The notes under the pieces are model-generated. The model searched no databases. It was not told where the DNA came from and saw only the letters and a program-made list of their open reading frames with translations. The position numbers were made by a program, and so were the translations under genes. A stretch of DNA of 64,000 nt from SAR86 cluster bacterium AG-313-D11 (GTDB taxonomy: Bacteria > Pseudomonadota > Gammaproteobacteria > Magnimaribacterales > D2472), in NCBI GenBank assembly GCA_003284215.1, contig QBVW01000007.1:1-64000 (forward strand), given 5' to 3'. Below, in pieces: positions 7,826 to 15,952 of the stretch (positions within the stretch are counted from its first letter, which is position 1; every line of letters starts with the position of its first letter).

Positions 7826-9462
7826 GGGCTTACCTTTTTAATAGATTCGTCAATGATCTTTCCACCGAATGAATCAAGAATATCTTTGACAGCTGCATTC
7901 TCTAACAAGGCATCTTTATCTTGGTTAAGCTGGTTTTGCACTCTCTCAACCTCAACTGCTGCAGGAGATGCTATCACCTCTCCACTTTCTATTATTAACG
8001 AGATTTTTTGACCCAATTGAGTTGAAATAGCTTCTAAGAATTCAGTTTTTAATCCTTCGGTTGGATTGATAAGCTCATCTGATTTTTTTAAAGTTAAGAC
8101 ACTGTCTGCAAAACTCACAAACTCAAACTCTGAAAAAACCTGGCTCACGAACATAGATAAATTTAATGAATTGAATATTGAGTTCCAACTTTGCATGTCG
8201 AGGTCTGATGGAATACTTGATTCCTCAGTCATTGAAACCACTTCAGGCTCTTCTATGACTTCGATTTCTTCAGACTTAGACTCTGATCTTGGGATCTCAA
8301 CAGCTTCGACTACATTTTTTTTTGATTTTGTAGATTGCTCACCTGCTAATTTAGAATTTTTTTTTTCTATTTTTGGAACTACTCCCTCTGAGATAGGCTG
8401 AAACGCAAGCATGCGCAAAATACATAATTCAAGAGCTTGCTTTGGATGCGGATGTACATGAAATTTACTTAAAGCATTTAAGGCAATCTCATAATGTAAT
8501 TGAGTAATCTGAGGATCAATACTTTCTGCTAATTGCTGAATACTTTCATCTTCGCTATCTTGAATTTGCTGATGCAATGAAATTTTATGAAAAACTGAAA
8601 TAATAATTTTCAAGACTTGCTCGTACTCAACATTCAGTTCAGTGATTTTATGTAAAGCTAAATAGGCTCCATCACCATCGGAAGCAGCCACATGCTTCAC
8701 GAGCTCGATAATATAGGATTGATCAATTGTTCCTAATAATGCTTTTACTTGATCTGACTCAAGCACTCCATTGCCATGAGCAATGGCTTGATCTAGAAGC
8801 GTTAATCCATCGCGTATAGACCCCTGAGCAGAGCTGGCGATTAAAGCCAAAGACTCATCATCATATTTGATGCTTTCTAGATCTAATAAAGACTGAATAT
8901 GATCTCTAGTTTGATTTTCTGGAATGATTTTAAGATTTAATTGCAGACAGCGGGACAAAACGGTCTTGGGAACTTTTTCTACCTCCGTAGTAGCCATCAA
9001 AAACATTACATGAGGTGGTGGCTCTTCTAAAGTTTTTAACAAAGCATTAAAACTACTTTTAGATAACATATGTACCTCATCAATGAGATAAATTTTATAC
9101 CTAGCATTTGCAGGCTTATATTGAACAGATTCTAAAAGCTCTCGCATATCATCCACACCGGTTCTTGATGCAGCATCTACTTCTAAAAATTCTATATGGC
9201 GACCAGCTTTTATTTCCACACAAGCGGAACATTCATTGCAGGGCTCGACTTGTGGCATGTCGCTTTTTTGGCAATTAAGACACTTAGCAAAAACTCTTGC
9301 AATTGTGGTCTTGCCCACGCCACGAGTCCCACTAAACATATAGGCTTGGTGGAGTTTATTATGCTGAATACTATTCTCTAAGGCTTTTAAGATATGCTCT
9401 TGTCCAACAACTTCAGAGAAGGTTGAGGGTCGATATTTTCTAGCTAAAACCTGGTAGGACAT
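7822..9462 (-). CDS. dnaX: DNA polymerase III subunits tau/gamma
   Basis: Clamp-loader ATPase and replisome organiser. The 546 residues start with the conserved YQVLARKYRP segment. Walker A GTRGVGKTT is at residues 45-53, a four-cysteine zinc module at about 64-82 and Walker B IDEVHM near 126, followed by the SRC sensor motif. The AAA+ core and collar end near residue 360, after which comes a charged, low-complexity linker and a divergent tau-type C-terminal domain. The linker contains two long A runs on the coding strand that could yield a shorter gamma form (see separate entry). The gene is shorter than E. coli tau (643 residues). It leads the operon dnaX-recR-dcd. Confidence 0.96.
   Translation of the reverse strand: MSYQVLARKYRPSTFSEVVGQEHILKALENSIQHNKLHQAYMFSGTRGVGKTTIARVFAKCLNCQKSDMPQVEPCNECSACVEIKAGRHIEFLEVDAASRTGVDDMRELLESVQYKPANARYKIYLIDEVHMLSKSSFNALLKTLEEPPPHVMFLMATTEVEKVPKTVLSRCLQLNLKIIPENQTRDHIQSLLDLESIKYDDESLALIASSAQGSIRDGLTLLDQAIAHGNGVLESDQVKALLGTIDQSYIIELVKHVAASDGDGAYLALHKITELNVEYEQVLKIIISVFHKISLHQQIQDSEDESIQQLAESIDPQITQLHYEIALNALSKFHVHPHPKQALELCILRMLAFQPISEGVVPKIEKKNSKLAGEQSTKSKKNVVEAVEIPRSESKSEEIEVIEEPEVVSMTEESSIPSDLDMQSWNSIFNSLNLSMFVSQVFSEFEFVSFADSVLTLKKSDELINPTEGLKTEFLEAISTQLGQKISLIIESGEVIASPAAVEVERVQNQLNQDKDALLENAAVKDILDSFGGKIIDESIKKVSP
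8315..8366 (-). other. Candidate dnaX slippage sites (A10 and A9 runs)
   Basis: On the coding strand the dnaX linker contains ten consecutive A (8366 down to 8357) and, 33 bases later, nine consecutive A (8323 down to 8315). At the A10 run, gaining one base gives Glu-Lys-Lys-Lys-Phe then TAA; losing one gives a TAG after six codons. At the A9 run, both alternative frames also stop within a few codons. Slippage here would give a product of about 370 residues with domains I-III only, that is, a gamma subunit. A9 slippage is known for Thermus dnaX and A6G frameshifting for E. coli. Use of these sites here is inferred. Confidence 0.5.
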
Positions 9463-9486
9463 AGGAGTAAATCATACCATGTGATT

Positions 9487-9927
9487 TTATAAAATCCGCT
9501 CAATAATTTGGGTGCTAAATCCCCGATTAAAAAGAAATTGTTTTTGTTTCATCTTTGATTTGTAGTCAGTTGATTCCACGCCTTTAAATTTCTTTTTTAG
9601 TTCATTTTCAGCATTTTCTGTCCAACTTTCATAAGCTTCAATGGCATTATCAATAAAGATTGAATCAACTTTTTTAGAATACAGTTCCATCTCAATTTTC
9701 TTTGGTCCGAAGCCTTTCCTTGCTCTAGAGTTAAGATACATTTCTGCAAAGCGTTCATCATCAAGAATATTATTAATAGCTAGTTTATCGAGGGCTTCTT
9801 CGATGATGGGCATCGTTTCTGGGAAGCGTTTGTTGAGCTTTTGCTTAAGCTCATGACGTGAGTGTTCTCGCCGAGAAACTAAGTCTAAGGCTTTATTATA
9901 TATAACTATGAAGGCTTCCGAAGTCAT
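9487..9927 (-). CDS. recX: Regulatory protein RecX
   Basis: RecX binds RecA filaments and limits their activity. The 146 residues match the usual length. The N-terminal half carries the family pattern LVSRREHSRHELKQKL, and the middle contains DDERFAEMYLNSRARKGFGPKKI, both characteristic of the three-helix RecX repeats. The gene is not next to recA here; it is followed by dnaX and overlaps the preceding glycine-zipper lipoprotein gene by 4 bp. Assignment rests on these motifs and length. Regulation with the SOS response cannot be judged because no LexA box is evident. Confidence 0.88.
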   Translation of the reverse strand: MTSEAFIVIYNKALDLVSRREHSRHELKQKLNKRFPETMPIIEEALDKLAINNILDDERFAEMYLNSRARKGFGPKKIEMELYSKKVDSIFIDNAIEAYESWTENAENELKKKFKGVESTDYKSKMKQKQFLFNRGFSTQIIERIL

Positions 9928-10388
9928 TGCAAAGGCATGACTCTCGACTTACCTTTATTTTTAATAATTTTAACTCGTTGGCCAACAGCAAAACCATAAT
10001 TGCCTTCTTCTTGAATAATAGAAACGGTTTTACCCGAATCTAAATCCAGCAATAACTCGATGGCAGGCTTCCTAGTCGCAGCATCTCCCATTTTTGAACC
10101 CACTGCTGAACCAACCAAAGCACCCAAGACTCCAGCAATGTCTGATTCAGTCTCAGAGTCAGTTACTGAGGCGCCTGCAACACCCCCAATAATTGCTCCG
10201 GCAACAGCACCAGTATCTCCATCACCGGATAATATAACTTGGTCAACTGAGACAACCGTTGCAAAAATAACCGTTTGCATTCTTTGAGCATCAGAACGAT
10301 CAACTATTTCAGGTCGCAAGGAACTATATGAACAACTCACCATAAACATGGCAAAAATGATGCTAATAATATTTTTAGACGCTGTCAT
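9924..10388 (-). CDS. Glycine-zipper outer-membrane lipoprotein (SlyB/Pcp-like)
   Basis: The 154-residue precursor has a signal sequence ending in a lipobox-like MVSC, with Cys19 the probable lipidated residue. Residues about 61-101 form a glycine zipper (GAVAGAIIGGVAG and GVLGALVGSAVGSKMG), followed by a small C-terminal beta domain with GYGF-like and VGQRVKII segments. This layout is that of the SlyB/Pcp family of outer-membrane lipoproteins, which stabilise the envelope. It overlaps recX by 4 bp and the gene before it by 14 bp. Assignment to the general family is good; a one-to-one match to SlyB is not claimed. Confidence 0.75.
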   Translation of the reverse strand: MTASKNIISIIFAMFMVSCSYSSLRPEIVDRSDAQRMQTVIFATVVSVDQVILSGDGDTGAVAGAIIGGVAGASVTDSETESDIAGVLGALVGSAVGSKMGDAATRKPAIELLLDLDSGKTVSIIQEEGNYGFAVGQRVKIIKNKGKSRVMPLQ

Positions 10389-10803
10389 TGTCTTTTATCT
10401 CCTGTTTAAAATTTTTTTCAAGTTCATCTGCAATTAGATAATAGGTTTTTCCTTTATGGAAACCATCGAGAAGTTTTACTTCATATATCGAATCATTAAA
10501 TTTAGATGCAATAATTTTGATGCTCTCATTTTTTTTTAAACGCACAAGGTTTCTTCCATCGACCATTGAAAAAACATCCCAAGTTTGAAATTTTCTACTT
10601 CTATGGGTGTTGTGTGCGTCGCTGGATAAAAAATATACAACTTGTCCATTACCAAATGAGGAGCTTGGTGAACCATTTTTAATTAACTGCCAAACTGATC
10701 CCATCATATCAACTTCTGGATCATCGGTTGTTTCTGCCACAAGGCTTGGCGTGAGTACGATGAAACTAATAAGTATATATTTTTTAAAATCTATCATATT
10801 CAT
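10375..10803 (-). CDS. Small exported protein of unknown function
   Basis: The open frame extends upstream to 10863, but that part would overlap the neighbouring MAPEG-type gene. Starting at ATG 10803 gives 142 residues with a clean signal peptide (MNMIDFKKY, a hydrophobic core, then Leu-Val-Ala-Glu), so I chose that start. The mature part of about 120 residues is beta-strand rich with many Lys and Asp and has no cysteine pair or known catalytic motif. It might be an SH3-like or PilZ-like fold, but this is only a guess. It overlaps the lipoprotein gene by 14 bp, suggesting one envelope operon. Confidence 0.6.
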   Translation of the reverse strand: MNMIDFKKYILISFIVLTPSLVAETTDDPEVDMMGSVWQLIKNGSPSSSFGNGQVVYFLSSDAHNTHRSRKFQTWDVFSMVDGRNLVRLKKNESIKIIASKFNDSIYEVKLLDGFHKGKTYYLIADELEKNFKQEIKDNDSV

Positions 10804-10837
10804 TTTGACTTTAATTCTAAAAAAAAGTTCATCTATA

Positions 10838-11221
10838 TTAAACAAGGTAAACATAAATGCCATAAATACTCATGCCAAACATCATCGCCCAGGAGCCTAA
10901 TGCCCCAACAAGTCGATAAGGAGTGCTTTCTCTTGAAATGGAAAGTCCATATGCATGGAGAATTCTAAGAAGAAAAAAAGAAGATCCAAGCAAGTGGAGT
11001 TTCCAATCTGTCACGCCGTGCATTTCAAGCAATAACAAAAGCAATAATGCTAAAGGAGCATGCTCTATTAAATTTCCATGCGATCTAATTGATTGCAATA
11101 ATTCAGAGGAGTCGCCCTCGCCAAGCAGAGTATTAGTTTTTCCTCTTGCAATCCCGACTTTGAATGCTAAAAAAATTGTAAGAATTGTGATTAATGAAGT
11201 GTATAAAAGAGTAATTTCCAT
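10838..11221 (-). CDS. MAPEG-family membrane protein (YecN-like)
   Basis: An integral membrane protein of 128 residues with four predicted transmembrane helices. The conserved MAPEG signature is present (RSHGNLIEHAPLALLLL, around residues 46-62), as is a helix ending in RILHAYGL. Bacterial members of this family resemble glutathione transferases and leukotriene synthases of eukaryotes, but their substrates are usually unknown. ATG 11221 is preferred over the upstream TTG at 11278, because the first helix begins directly after this Met. No clear ribosome binding site is seen. It is divergent from the nitroreductase gene at 11330. Confidence 0.8.
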   Translation of the reverse strand: MEITLLYTSLITILTIFLAFKVGIARGKTNTLLGEGDSSELLQSIRSHGNLIEHAPLALLLLLLLEMHGVTDWKLHLLGSSFFLLRILHAYGLSISRESTPYRLVGALGSWAMMFGMSIYGIYVYLV

Positions 11222-11329
11222 AAATAAATTTTTTTTGATTAATTTTGTTTGTGGGTTAAGTTTAATCTGATCAGACAAAAAATTGGAGAATTTCTTATAA
11301 AAAAATTATTCATCTATTAGAATAGAAAA

Positions 11330-11890
11330 ATGGATGCAATGACTAACCTCTTAACAAGAAATTCACCACGTGAATTGTCGACTCCCATTCCATCAAAAGA
11401 TGAGATGCTTGAAATATATCAAGCAGCGCTTCGTGCTCCTGATCATGCTTGGCTAAGGCCCTCTCGTTTTATTGAAGTAACTGGCGCGGGTTTAGATAAG
11501 TTATCTAAGATTTTCACAGAATTTGCAGTGAACGAACTACAGGATGTCACACCTTTGCAAATGGAGAAATATAAAGCTGCGCCATACAGAGCGCCCATGA
11601 TCATCATCCTGGTCTCTCAAATCACTGAGCATCCAAAAGTTCCTAAAGTGGAGCAAATGCTTTCGACTGCAACTGCAGCGGAGAACATCCTGCTTGCACT
11701 TCATGCAAAAAACTATGCTGGCATTTGGCGAACCGGTAAATTTTCTTTCAATCAAAAAATAGCAGAGTACTTTAATTTAACCACTGATCATGAAGTGATT
11801 GGATATTTGTATGTTGGCACCCCTTCTGGAACTAATAAAAAGATCCCTCAACTTGATATTGATAAATTTGTTACCCACTGGAAGGAGTAA
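11330..11890 (+). CDS. ydjA: Nitroreductase family protein, YdjA-like
   Basis: The 186 residues match YdjA, the minimal FMN-dependent nitroreductase that probably works as a homodimer with NAD(P)H. Key segments are the N-terminal TRNSPREL flavin-phosphate-binding Arg region, APDHAWLRPSRFI at about 37-49 and the MLSTATAAENILLALHAKNYAGIW-type helix and strand near 110-130, ending with IGYLYVGTP. The physiological substrate is unknown. It stands alone on the plus strand, 51 bp from the divergent MAPEG gene, followed by the heat-shock gene with its own apparent promoter. Confidence 0.85.
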   Translation: MDAMTNLLTRNSPRELSTPIPSKDEMLEIYQAALRAPDHAWLRPSRFIEVTGAGLDKLSKIFTEFAVNELQDVTPLQMEKYKAAPYRAPMIIILVSQITEHPKVPKVEQMLSTATAAENILLALHAKNYAGIWRTGKFSFNQKIAEYFNLTTDHEVIGYLYVGTPSGTNKKIPQLDIDKFVTHWKE

Positions 11891-11906
11891 ATTCTTTCTT
11901 GTTTTC

Positions 11907-11934
11907 CTTGAATTCTTCTTAAAAGCACCTAAAT
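11907..11934 (+). promoter_or_regulatory. Possible sigma-32-type heat-shock promoter
   Basis: CTTGAA at 11907-11912 and CACCTAAAT at 11926-11934 are separated by 13 bases and resemble the sigma-32 elements (CTTGAAA and CCCCATNT). They lie about 90 bases upstream of the hsp20 start, which would give a leader long enough to fold. The -10 element is imperfect, so this is a suggestion supported mainly by position before a heat-shock gene. Confidence 0.35.
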
Positions 11935-11941
11935 AAGTATT

Positions 11942-12020
11942 GTAGATGCCATTTGGGTCTACGTTTATTAACCGCATACGCCATTAGGGTATGCACATTT
12001 AGTCGCTACTAAGGAGGACT
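11942..12020 (+). promoter_or_regulatory. Structured 5' leader of hsp20, possible RNA thermometer
   Basis: Three inverted repeats follow each other. GTAGA/TCTAC spans 11942-11961. GCATAC/GTATGC spans 11974-11994 and extends by two more pairs around a bulged G and an ATTA loop. AGTC/GACT at 12001-12020 places the strong ribosome binding site AAGGAGGA inside its loop. Small heat-shock genes often carry ROSE or fourU thermometers in this position. The last stem is only 4 bp, so thermosensing is an inference. Confidence 0.35.
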
Positions 12021-12025
12021 ATATT

Positions 12026-12478
12026 ATGGTACTTAATTTTACCGATCCGTTCCTAACCACTCGTGTGTTAGGTTTTGAAAGCCTGTTTGATAGATTGCAG
12101 AGATTCTCTGAAACCACAGAGAGATCTTCAAGCTATCCTCCCTATAATATTCGAAGAGATGAAAATCGAATCTTTATCGATGTTGCTGTTGCTGGTCTAT
12201 CGCGAGAGGACCTCAACATTGAATTGGCGGAAGGCGTATTAACGATTGAGCATAAAGGGCCTAAAGCAGAACTGTTAAATGACTCTAATGAGGTTGTCTA
12301 TCAAGGCATCGCACAAAGAGCTTTTAAACAGCAATTTACTTTAGCTGAAAATGTAGAAGTACATGGGGCTGACTTGGTTAATGGAATGTTAACTCTAGCC
12401 TTGGAAAAAATAATTCCGGATGCTCAAAAACCTCGTTCGATTGATATCAAAACACCTAAGATTCTAGGTAGTAAGTAA
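12026..12478 (+). CDS. Small heat-shock protein, IbpA/Hsp20 family
   Basis: ATP-independent holdase chaperone that keeps unfolding proteins refoldable. The 150 residues contain an N-terminal arm with FDRLQRFSE, an alpha-crystallin domain at about residues 37-130 (YNIRRDENRIFIDVAVAG opening, GVLTIEHKG core strand, FTLAENVEV, then GMLTLALEK) and a C-terminal tail with PRSIDI supplying the I-x-I-type anchor. It has a very strong ribosome binding site (AAGGAGGA, 12011-12018), a structured leader and a strong terminator, so it is probably a single-gene unit. IbpA is the closest named relative; paralogues elsewhere cannot be excluded. Confidence 0.93.
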   Translation: MVLNFTDPFLTTRVLGFESLFDRLQRFSETTERSSSYPPYNIRRDENRIFIDVAVAGLSREDLNIELAEGVLTIEHKGPKAELLNDSNEVVYQGIAQRAFKQQFTLAENVEVHGADLVNGMLTLALEKIIPDAQKPRSIDIKTPKILGSK

Positions 12479-12495
12479 TTCAATTAAATTGGATC

Positions 12496-12523
12496 GGGGG
12501 GACATATGTGCCCCCCTTTTTTT
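12496..12523 (+). terminator. Rho-independent terminator after hsp20
   Basis: GGGGGG (12496-12501) pairs with CCCCCC (12511-12516), with inner ACA/TGT pairs extending the stem, followed directly by seven T (12517-12523). It lies 18 bp after the hsp20 stop. In this AT-rich window a six-pair G-C stem is exceptional, and it cleanly separates hsp20 from the dsbD-like gene. Confidence 0.93.
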
Positions 12524-12547
12524 ATAACAATGGTTTAACATAAAAGC

Positions 12548-14488
12548 ATGAAAAATATCTTCTTAGCTTGCAGTCTCTTTCTAAGCGTCCTGGCAGCCTC
12601 TAACCCAGTTGAAACAGGTCATGCCAAAGCAAGCTTAATCACCAATCTACAAGATTCTCAACAAGAATCTTTTTACATTGGAGTTCGACTCGAGATGCAG
12701 GAAGGCTGGCATACTTACTGGGAAAATCCAGGCGACTCTGGAAGCCCATTCGATGCAACATGGGAAGTTGCTCAAGGTGTGATTGTTGAGAATGTAGAAT
12801 GGCCGACTCCGATCACCATTCCTTACCCACCTTTAATGACATTTGGCTATGAAGGTGATGTTGTTTTCCCATTCAAAGTATTTCGTGCAATTGATTCTGA
12901 TCTCTCCTCAATCACTGTGGATTTTAACTTTTTAATTTGTGCAGATATTTGTATCCCAGAAAAAGCTTCTTTAACTCTTGATTTATCATCCGCGATACCA
13001 AATTTTCTAGTTGACGAGGCGATTAAAAATCTTCCAACAGATTTCGTTCAAACTCAAAGTATTATTGAGGGGGATAATTTAAAAATTACATTTAACTCGT
13101 CGCAACCAATCAATAGTGCGTATTTTTTTCCTAGACAGGATAATTTATTTGCTTATGCACCTACCCAGCAATTAATCAGCCTTGGAGACAATGCCTACGA
13201 AATTGCTATTCCAGTTTTAAGCAATGAAGTAGATTCATTTTCAGGTATTTTGAGCATCAATGGTGAAGGATTTCAAATTGAAGAAAAGTTCAAATCTTCC
13301 TCAAGCATGTCTTTATGGCAAGCCATATTGTTTGCTTTAATTGGTGGCTTGATTTTAAATTTAATGCCCTGTGTATTTCCAGTTATTTCTCTTAAAGTTT
13401 TAAGCTTTGTCTCTATGGGAGGAGATGATAATAGGAAAATAAGAAATCATGCTCTGTCATTTGTTGGTGGAGTCATGTCCACCTTTTTATCAATTGCCAC
13501 AGCCTTAATCATTATAAGATCTAGTGGATCTATGATCGGCTGGGGCTATCAACTGCAATCTCCTGTTGTGGTTGGAATTTTAACGCTTATCATGCTGGGC
13601 ATTGGTCTTATTTTGTTAACAAATATTAATTTTGCTGCAGGCTTAACCACTTTAGGATCTTCTGTGCAATCTCGAAATGACTACTCAGGTTCTTTTTTTA
13701 CTGGTGTTTTAGCCGTGGTGGTTGCATCTCCATGTACTGCTCCATTTATGGGGGCAGCAATTGGCTACGCCCTGTTACAACCCTCCTTCGCAACGCTACC
13801 TATTTTTCTTGCCCTAGGCTTAGGCTTTGCTGGACCTTATTTATTATTAGCGTTAAAACCTGATTGGATCAGCGCCCTTCCAAAACCAGGAGCTTGGATG
13901 GAAACGCTTAAACAATTCTTTGCTTTTCCAATGATAGCCACAGCTCTGTGGTTAATGTGGGTCTTTATGGTGCAAACTTCAGGGGACGCTCTAATTTTAT
14001 TGTTGCTCCTTGGATTGATTCTTGGAATTGCAATTTGGATGATTGCAACATTCAAAGGTCGGTGGAAGTGGATTGGGATGCTCGCAACCATTCTTGCGGC
14101 CGCTCAAATTTTTAATAACCTGCCTGAAAACACGAATGGGCTGGTTACAGATTCTAGCGCTGAGCAATGGAGTTTAGCCATAGAGTCTGACTTGCAAGCT
14201 CAAGATCGAGCTTATTTAATAAACTTTACTGCAGCATGGTGCATTACTTGCCAAACCAATGAAAAAACTGCATTTGCAAGAGACAAAGTGAAAGAATATT
14301 TATCAGATCAAAACATCACTTATGTTAAAGCTGATTGGACCAATCGTAATGAAGAAATAGCCATTGGATTAGCCAGATATGAACGTACTGGAATTCCCTT
14401 GTACATTTTTTGGAAGCCGGGGATGCTGGAATCAAAAATTTTACCAGCAGTGTTGACCGAGGACTTACTTATTAAATCGATGCAATGA
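12548..14488 (+). CDS. DsbD/ScsB-type thiol:disulfide interchange protein
   Basis: Carries reducing power from cytoplasmic thioredoxin across the inner membrane. The 646 residues show a signal peptide, an N-terminal periplasmic DsbD-alpha-like domain (to about 240) with a Cys pair CADIC, and a membrane domain of about eight helices. That domain has the two redox cysteines in LMPCVFPV and ASPCTAPFMG, and a C-terminal thioredoxin-like domain has the CITC active site after TAAW. The larger N-terminal domain resembles ScsB-type proteins more than classical DsbD, so the exact partner is uncertain. The stop overlaps the next thioredoxin-fold gene by 4 bp, which suggests that protein is a client. 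Confidence 0.88.
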   Translation: MKNIFLACSLFLSVLAASNPVETGHAKASLITNLQDSQQESFYIGVRLEMQEGWHTYWENPGDSGSPFDATWEVAQGVIVENVEWPTPITIPYPPLMTFGYEGDVVFPFKVFRAIDSDLSSITVDFNFLICADICIPEKASLTLDLSSAIPNFLVDEAIKNLPTDFVQTQSIIEGDNLKITFNSSQPINSAYFFPRQDNLFAYAPTQQLISLGDNAYEIAIPVLSNEVDSFSGILSINGEGFQIEEKFKSSSSMSLWQAILFALIGGLILNLMPCVFPVISLKVLSFVSMGGDDNRKIRNHALSFVGGVMSTFLSIATALIIIRSSGSMIGWGYQLQSPVVVGILTLIMLGIGLILLTNINFAAGLTTLGSSVQSRNDYSGSFFTGVLAVVVASPCTAPFMGAAIGYALLQPSFATLPIFLALGLGFAGPYLLLALKPDWISALPKPGAWMETLKQFFAFPMIATALWLMWVFMVQTSGDALILLLLLGLILGIAIWMIATFKGRWKWIGMLATILAAAQIFNNLPENTNGLVTDSSAEQWSLAIESDLQAQDRAYLINFTAAWCITCQTNEKTAFARDKVKEYLSDQNITYVKADWTNRNEEIAIGLARYERTGIPLYIFWKPGMLESKILPAVLTEDLLIKSMQ

Positions 14489-15114
14489 AACTTTTTTTAA
14501 CTCTTGTCGCCATATTCTCTGTTGCCACAACTTGTGCTGCTGAGATTCAATTACAAAATCCCTCCATCAATACCAAAGCACCCAATTTTGTTGCCGTTAA
14601 TAGTTATGGTCAAACCATTCAGTTATCTGATTTAAGAGGTAGCCCGGTTATTCTTGAGTGGACCAATCATGAGTGCCCATACGTGGCAAGACATTATGAT
14701 GAAAATAACATGCAGGATGTTCAAAAGATTGCGCGCGCTGAGGGAATTATCTGGTTAAGTGTTATTTCCTCTACTCCTGGTGATCAAGGTCATGTCAGTG
14801 CAGATAAAGCTAATGCATTGACCGATTCCAGAGGAGCTAGCCCTGCTCATGTCATACTTGATGAGTCAGGTGAAGTGGGGATGTTATATGGAGCTAAAAC
14901 TACACCACATATGTACATGATTGATGCAAATGGAATACTTAGGTACAAAGGTGCCATTGATGATATTGGTCGTGGTATGCAATTTTTTAATGCTTCGTTT
15001 AAAGATGCCAAAAACTATGTCAGCTCCCAGTTGAGAGAACTAGTAGCGAATCAATCATTGGCTATCAATACAACAATCGCATATGGCTGTAGCGTGAAAT
15101 ATAACTACGACTAA
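14485..15114 (+). CDS. Periplasmic redoxin, AhpC/TSA-thioredoxin fold
   Basis: The 209-residue precursor has a signal peptide (about residues 1-19, ending Cys-Ala-Ala). The mature domain follows the redoxin pattern: APNFVAVNSYGQTIQLSDLRG, then a strand and WTNHECPYVARHY with a single active-site cysteine in the position of the peroxiredoxin/TlpA cysteine, and a cis-Pro region TTPHMYMID. There is no CXXC pair, which points to a one-Cys peroxiredoxin-like enzyme rather than a disulfide reductase. It is translationally coupled to the upstream DsbD-like gene, so that protein may supply its electrons; this is inferred from context. Confidence 0.82.
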   Translation: MKLFLTLVAIFSVATTCAAEIQLQNPSINTKAPNFVAVNSYGQTIQLSDLRGSPVILEWTNHECPYVARHYDENNMQDVQKIARAEGIIWLSVISSTPGDQGHVSADKANALTDSRGASPAHVILDESGEVGMLYGAKTTPHMYMIDANGILRYKGAIDDIGRGMQFFNASFKDAKNYVSSQLRELVANQSLAINTTIAYGCSVKYNYD

Positions 15115-15239
15115 TCAAATCAACCTATTGGTTCAACCAGCCAATAAACACTCTGCAACCGAAACCACATAAGCCATTCACAAAAGATGTTTTTTCGTAA
15201 AGTCTGGGCTAATATAGACTCAAAAATATTATATGCAGA

Positions 15240-15947
15240 ATGAATTATCCAGCATTTGAAGTATTCGGCACGCAACATCTTGTTACTCTTTTGATATGCG
15301 CCGCTGTGATTTATGCCTATCCCAGATACTATGCAAATAAAAACCTAGCTACACAAATACAAGGTGGCAAAATTCTTGCAACTATTATGATTTTACATAT
15401 GGTGACACAGCCCATTTACGATGTGTTGCTATTTGATCTGCCTTGGAAAGGTGAATTCCCTCTGCACATGTGTGACTTTTCAATGCTTGCCATGATCGTA
15501 TACCTCTTAAAACAAAATGCTCCGAAGATTCTTTTTCATTGTGCTTATTTTTGGGGCATATGCGGCGCAACCATGGCCTTAGCAACACCAGATCTAATTT
15601 ATGGATTTCCTCATGGGGAGTACTCGCCCTTTTTCTGGGGTCACAGCTTGATTTTATTAGCAGTTTTTTATGTATTGATGGTTAATAAAGACAGGCCTGT
15701 GCTCAGCGATATTCCTATGGTCATTGGAGTCACACTGATACTTTTAATATTTGTCTACATTGCCAATCTTCTAATTGGGCCCCCAGCAAATTATTGGTAC
15801 CTTGCTGCTCGACCTGTTGAGGGCACTTTGATGGATTATTTCCCAGACCCTCCATTGCATTTAATTGGCACCATTCCATTAGCCGTTATTCTGTTTTATA
15901 TTGCTTATTTACCACTGCAAATTAAAGATAGATTTAATAAGAAATAA
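15240..15947 (+). CDS. TIGR02206/YwaF-like integral membrane protein
   Basis: The 235 residues contain about seven hydrophobic helices. The pattern FGTQHLVTLL near the N terminus, LPLHMCDFS-like residues in the third segment (here FPLHMCDFSML), and NYWYLAARP with a C-terminal PPLHLIGTIP correspond to the TIGR02206/YwaF membrane family, whose function is unknown. The preceding 125 bp contain no gene. Within them TAATATA near 15210 could serve as a -10 element. The gene is followed after 5 bp by the PLP dehydratase, so the two may be cotranscribed without an obvious functional link. Confidence 0.78.
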   Translation: MNYPAFEVFGTQHLVTLLICAAVIYAYPRYYANKNLATQIQGGKILATIMILHMVTQPIYDVLLFDLPWKGEFPLHMCDFSMLAMIVYLLKQNAPKILFHCAYFWGICGATMALATPDLIYGFPHGEYSPFFWGHSLILLAVFYVLMVNKDRPVLSDIPMVIGVTLILLIFVYIANLLIGPPANYWYLAARPVEGTLMDYFPDPPLHLIGTIPLAVILFYIAYLPLQIKDRFNKK

Positions 15948-15952
15948 TCAAT

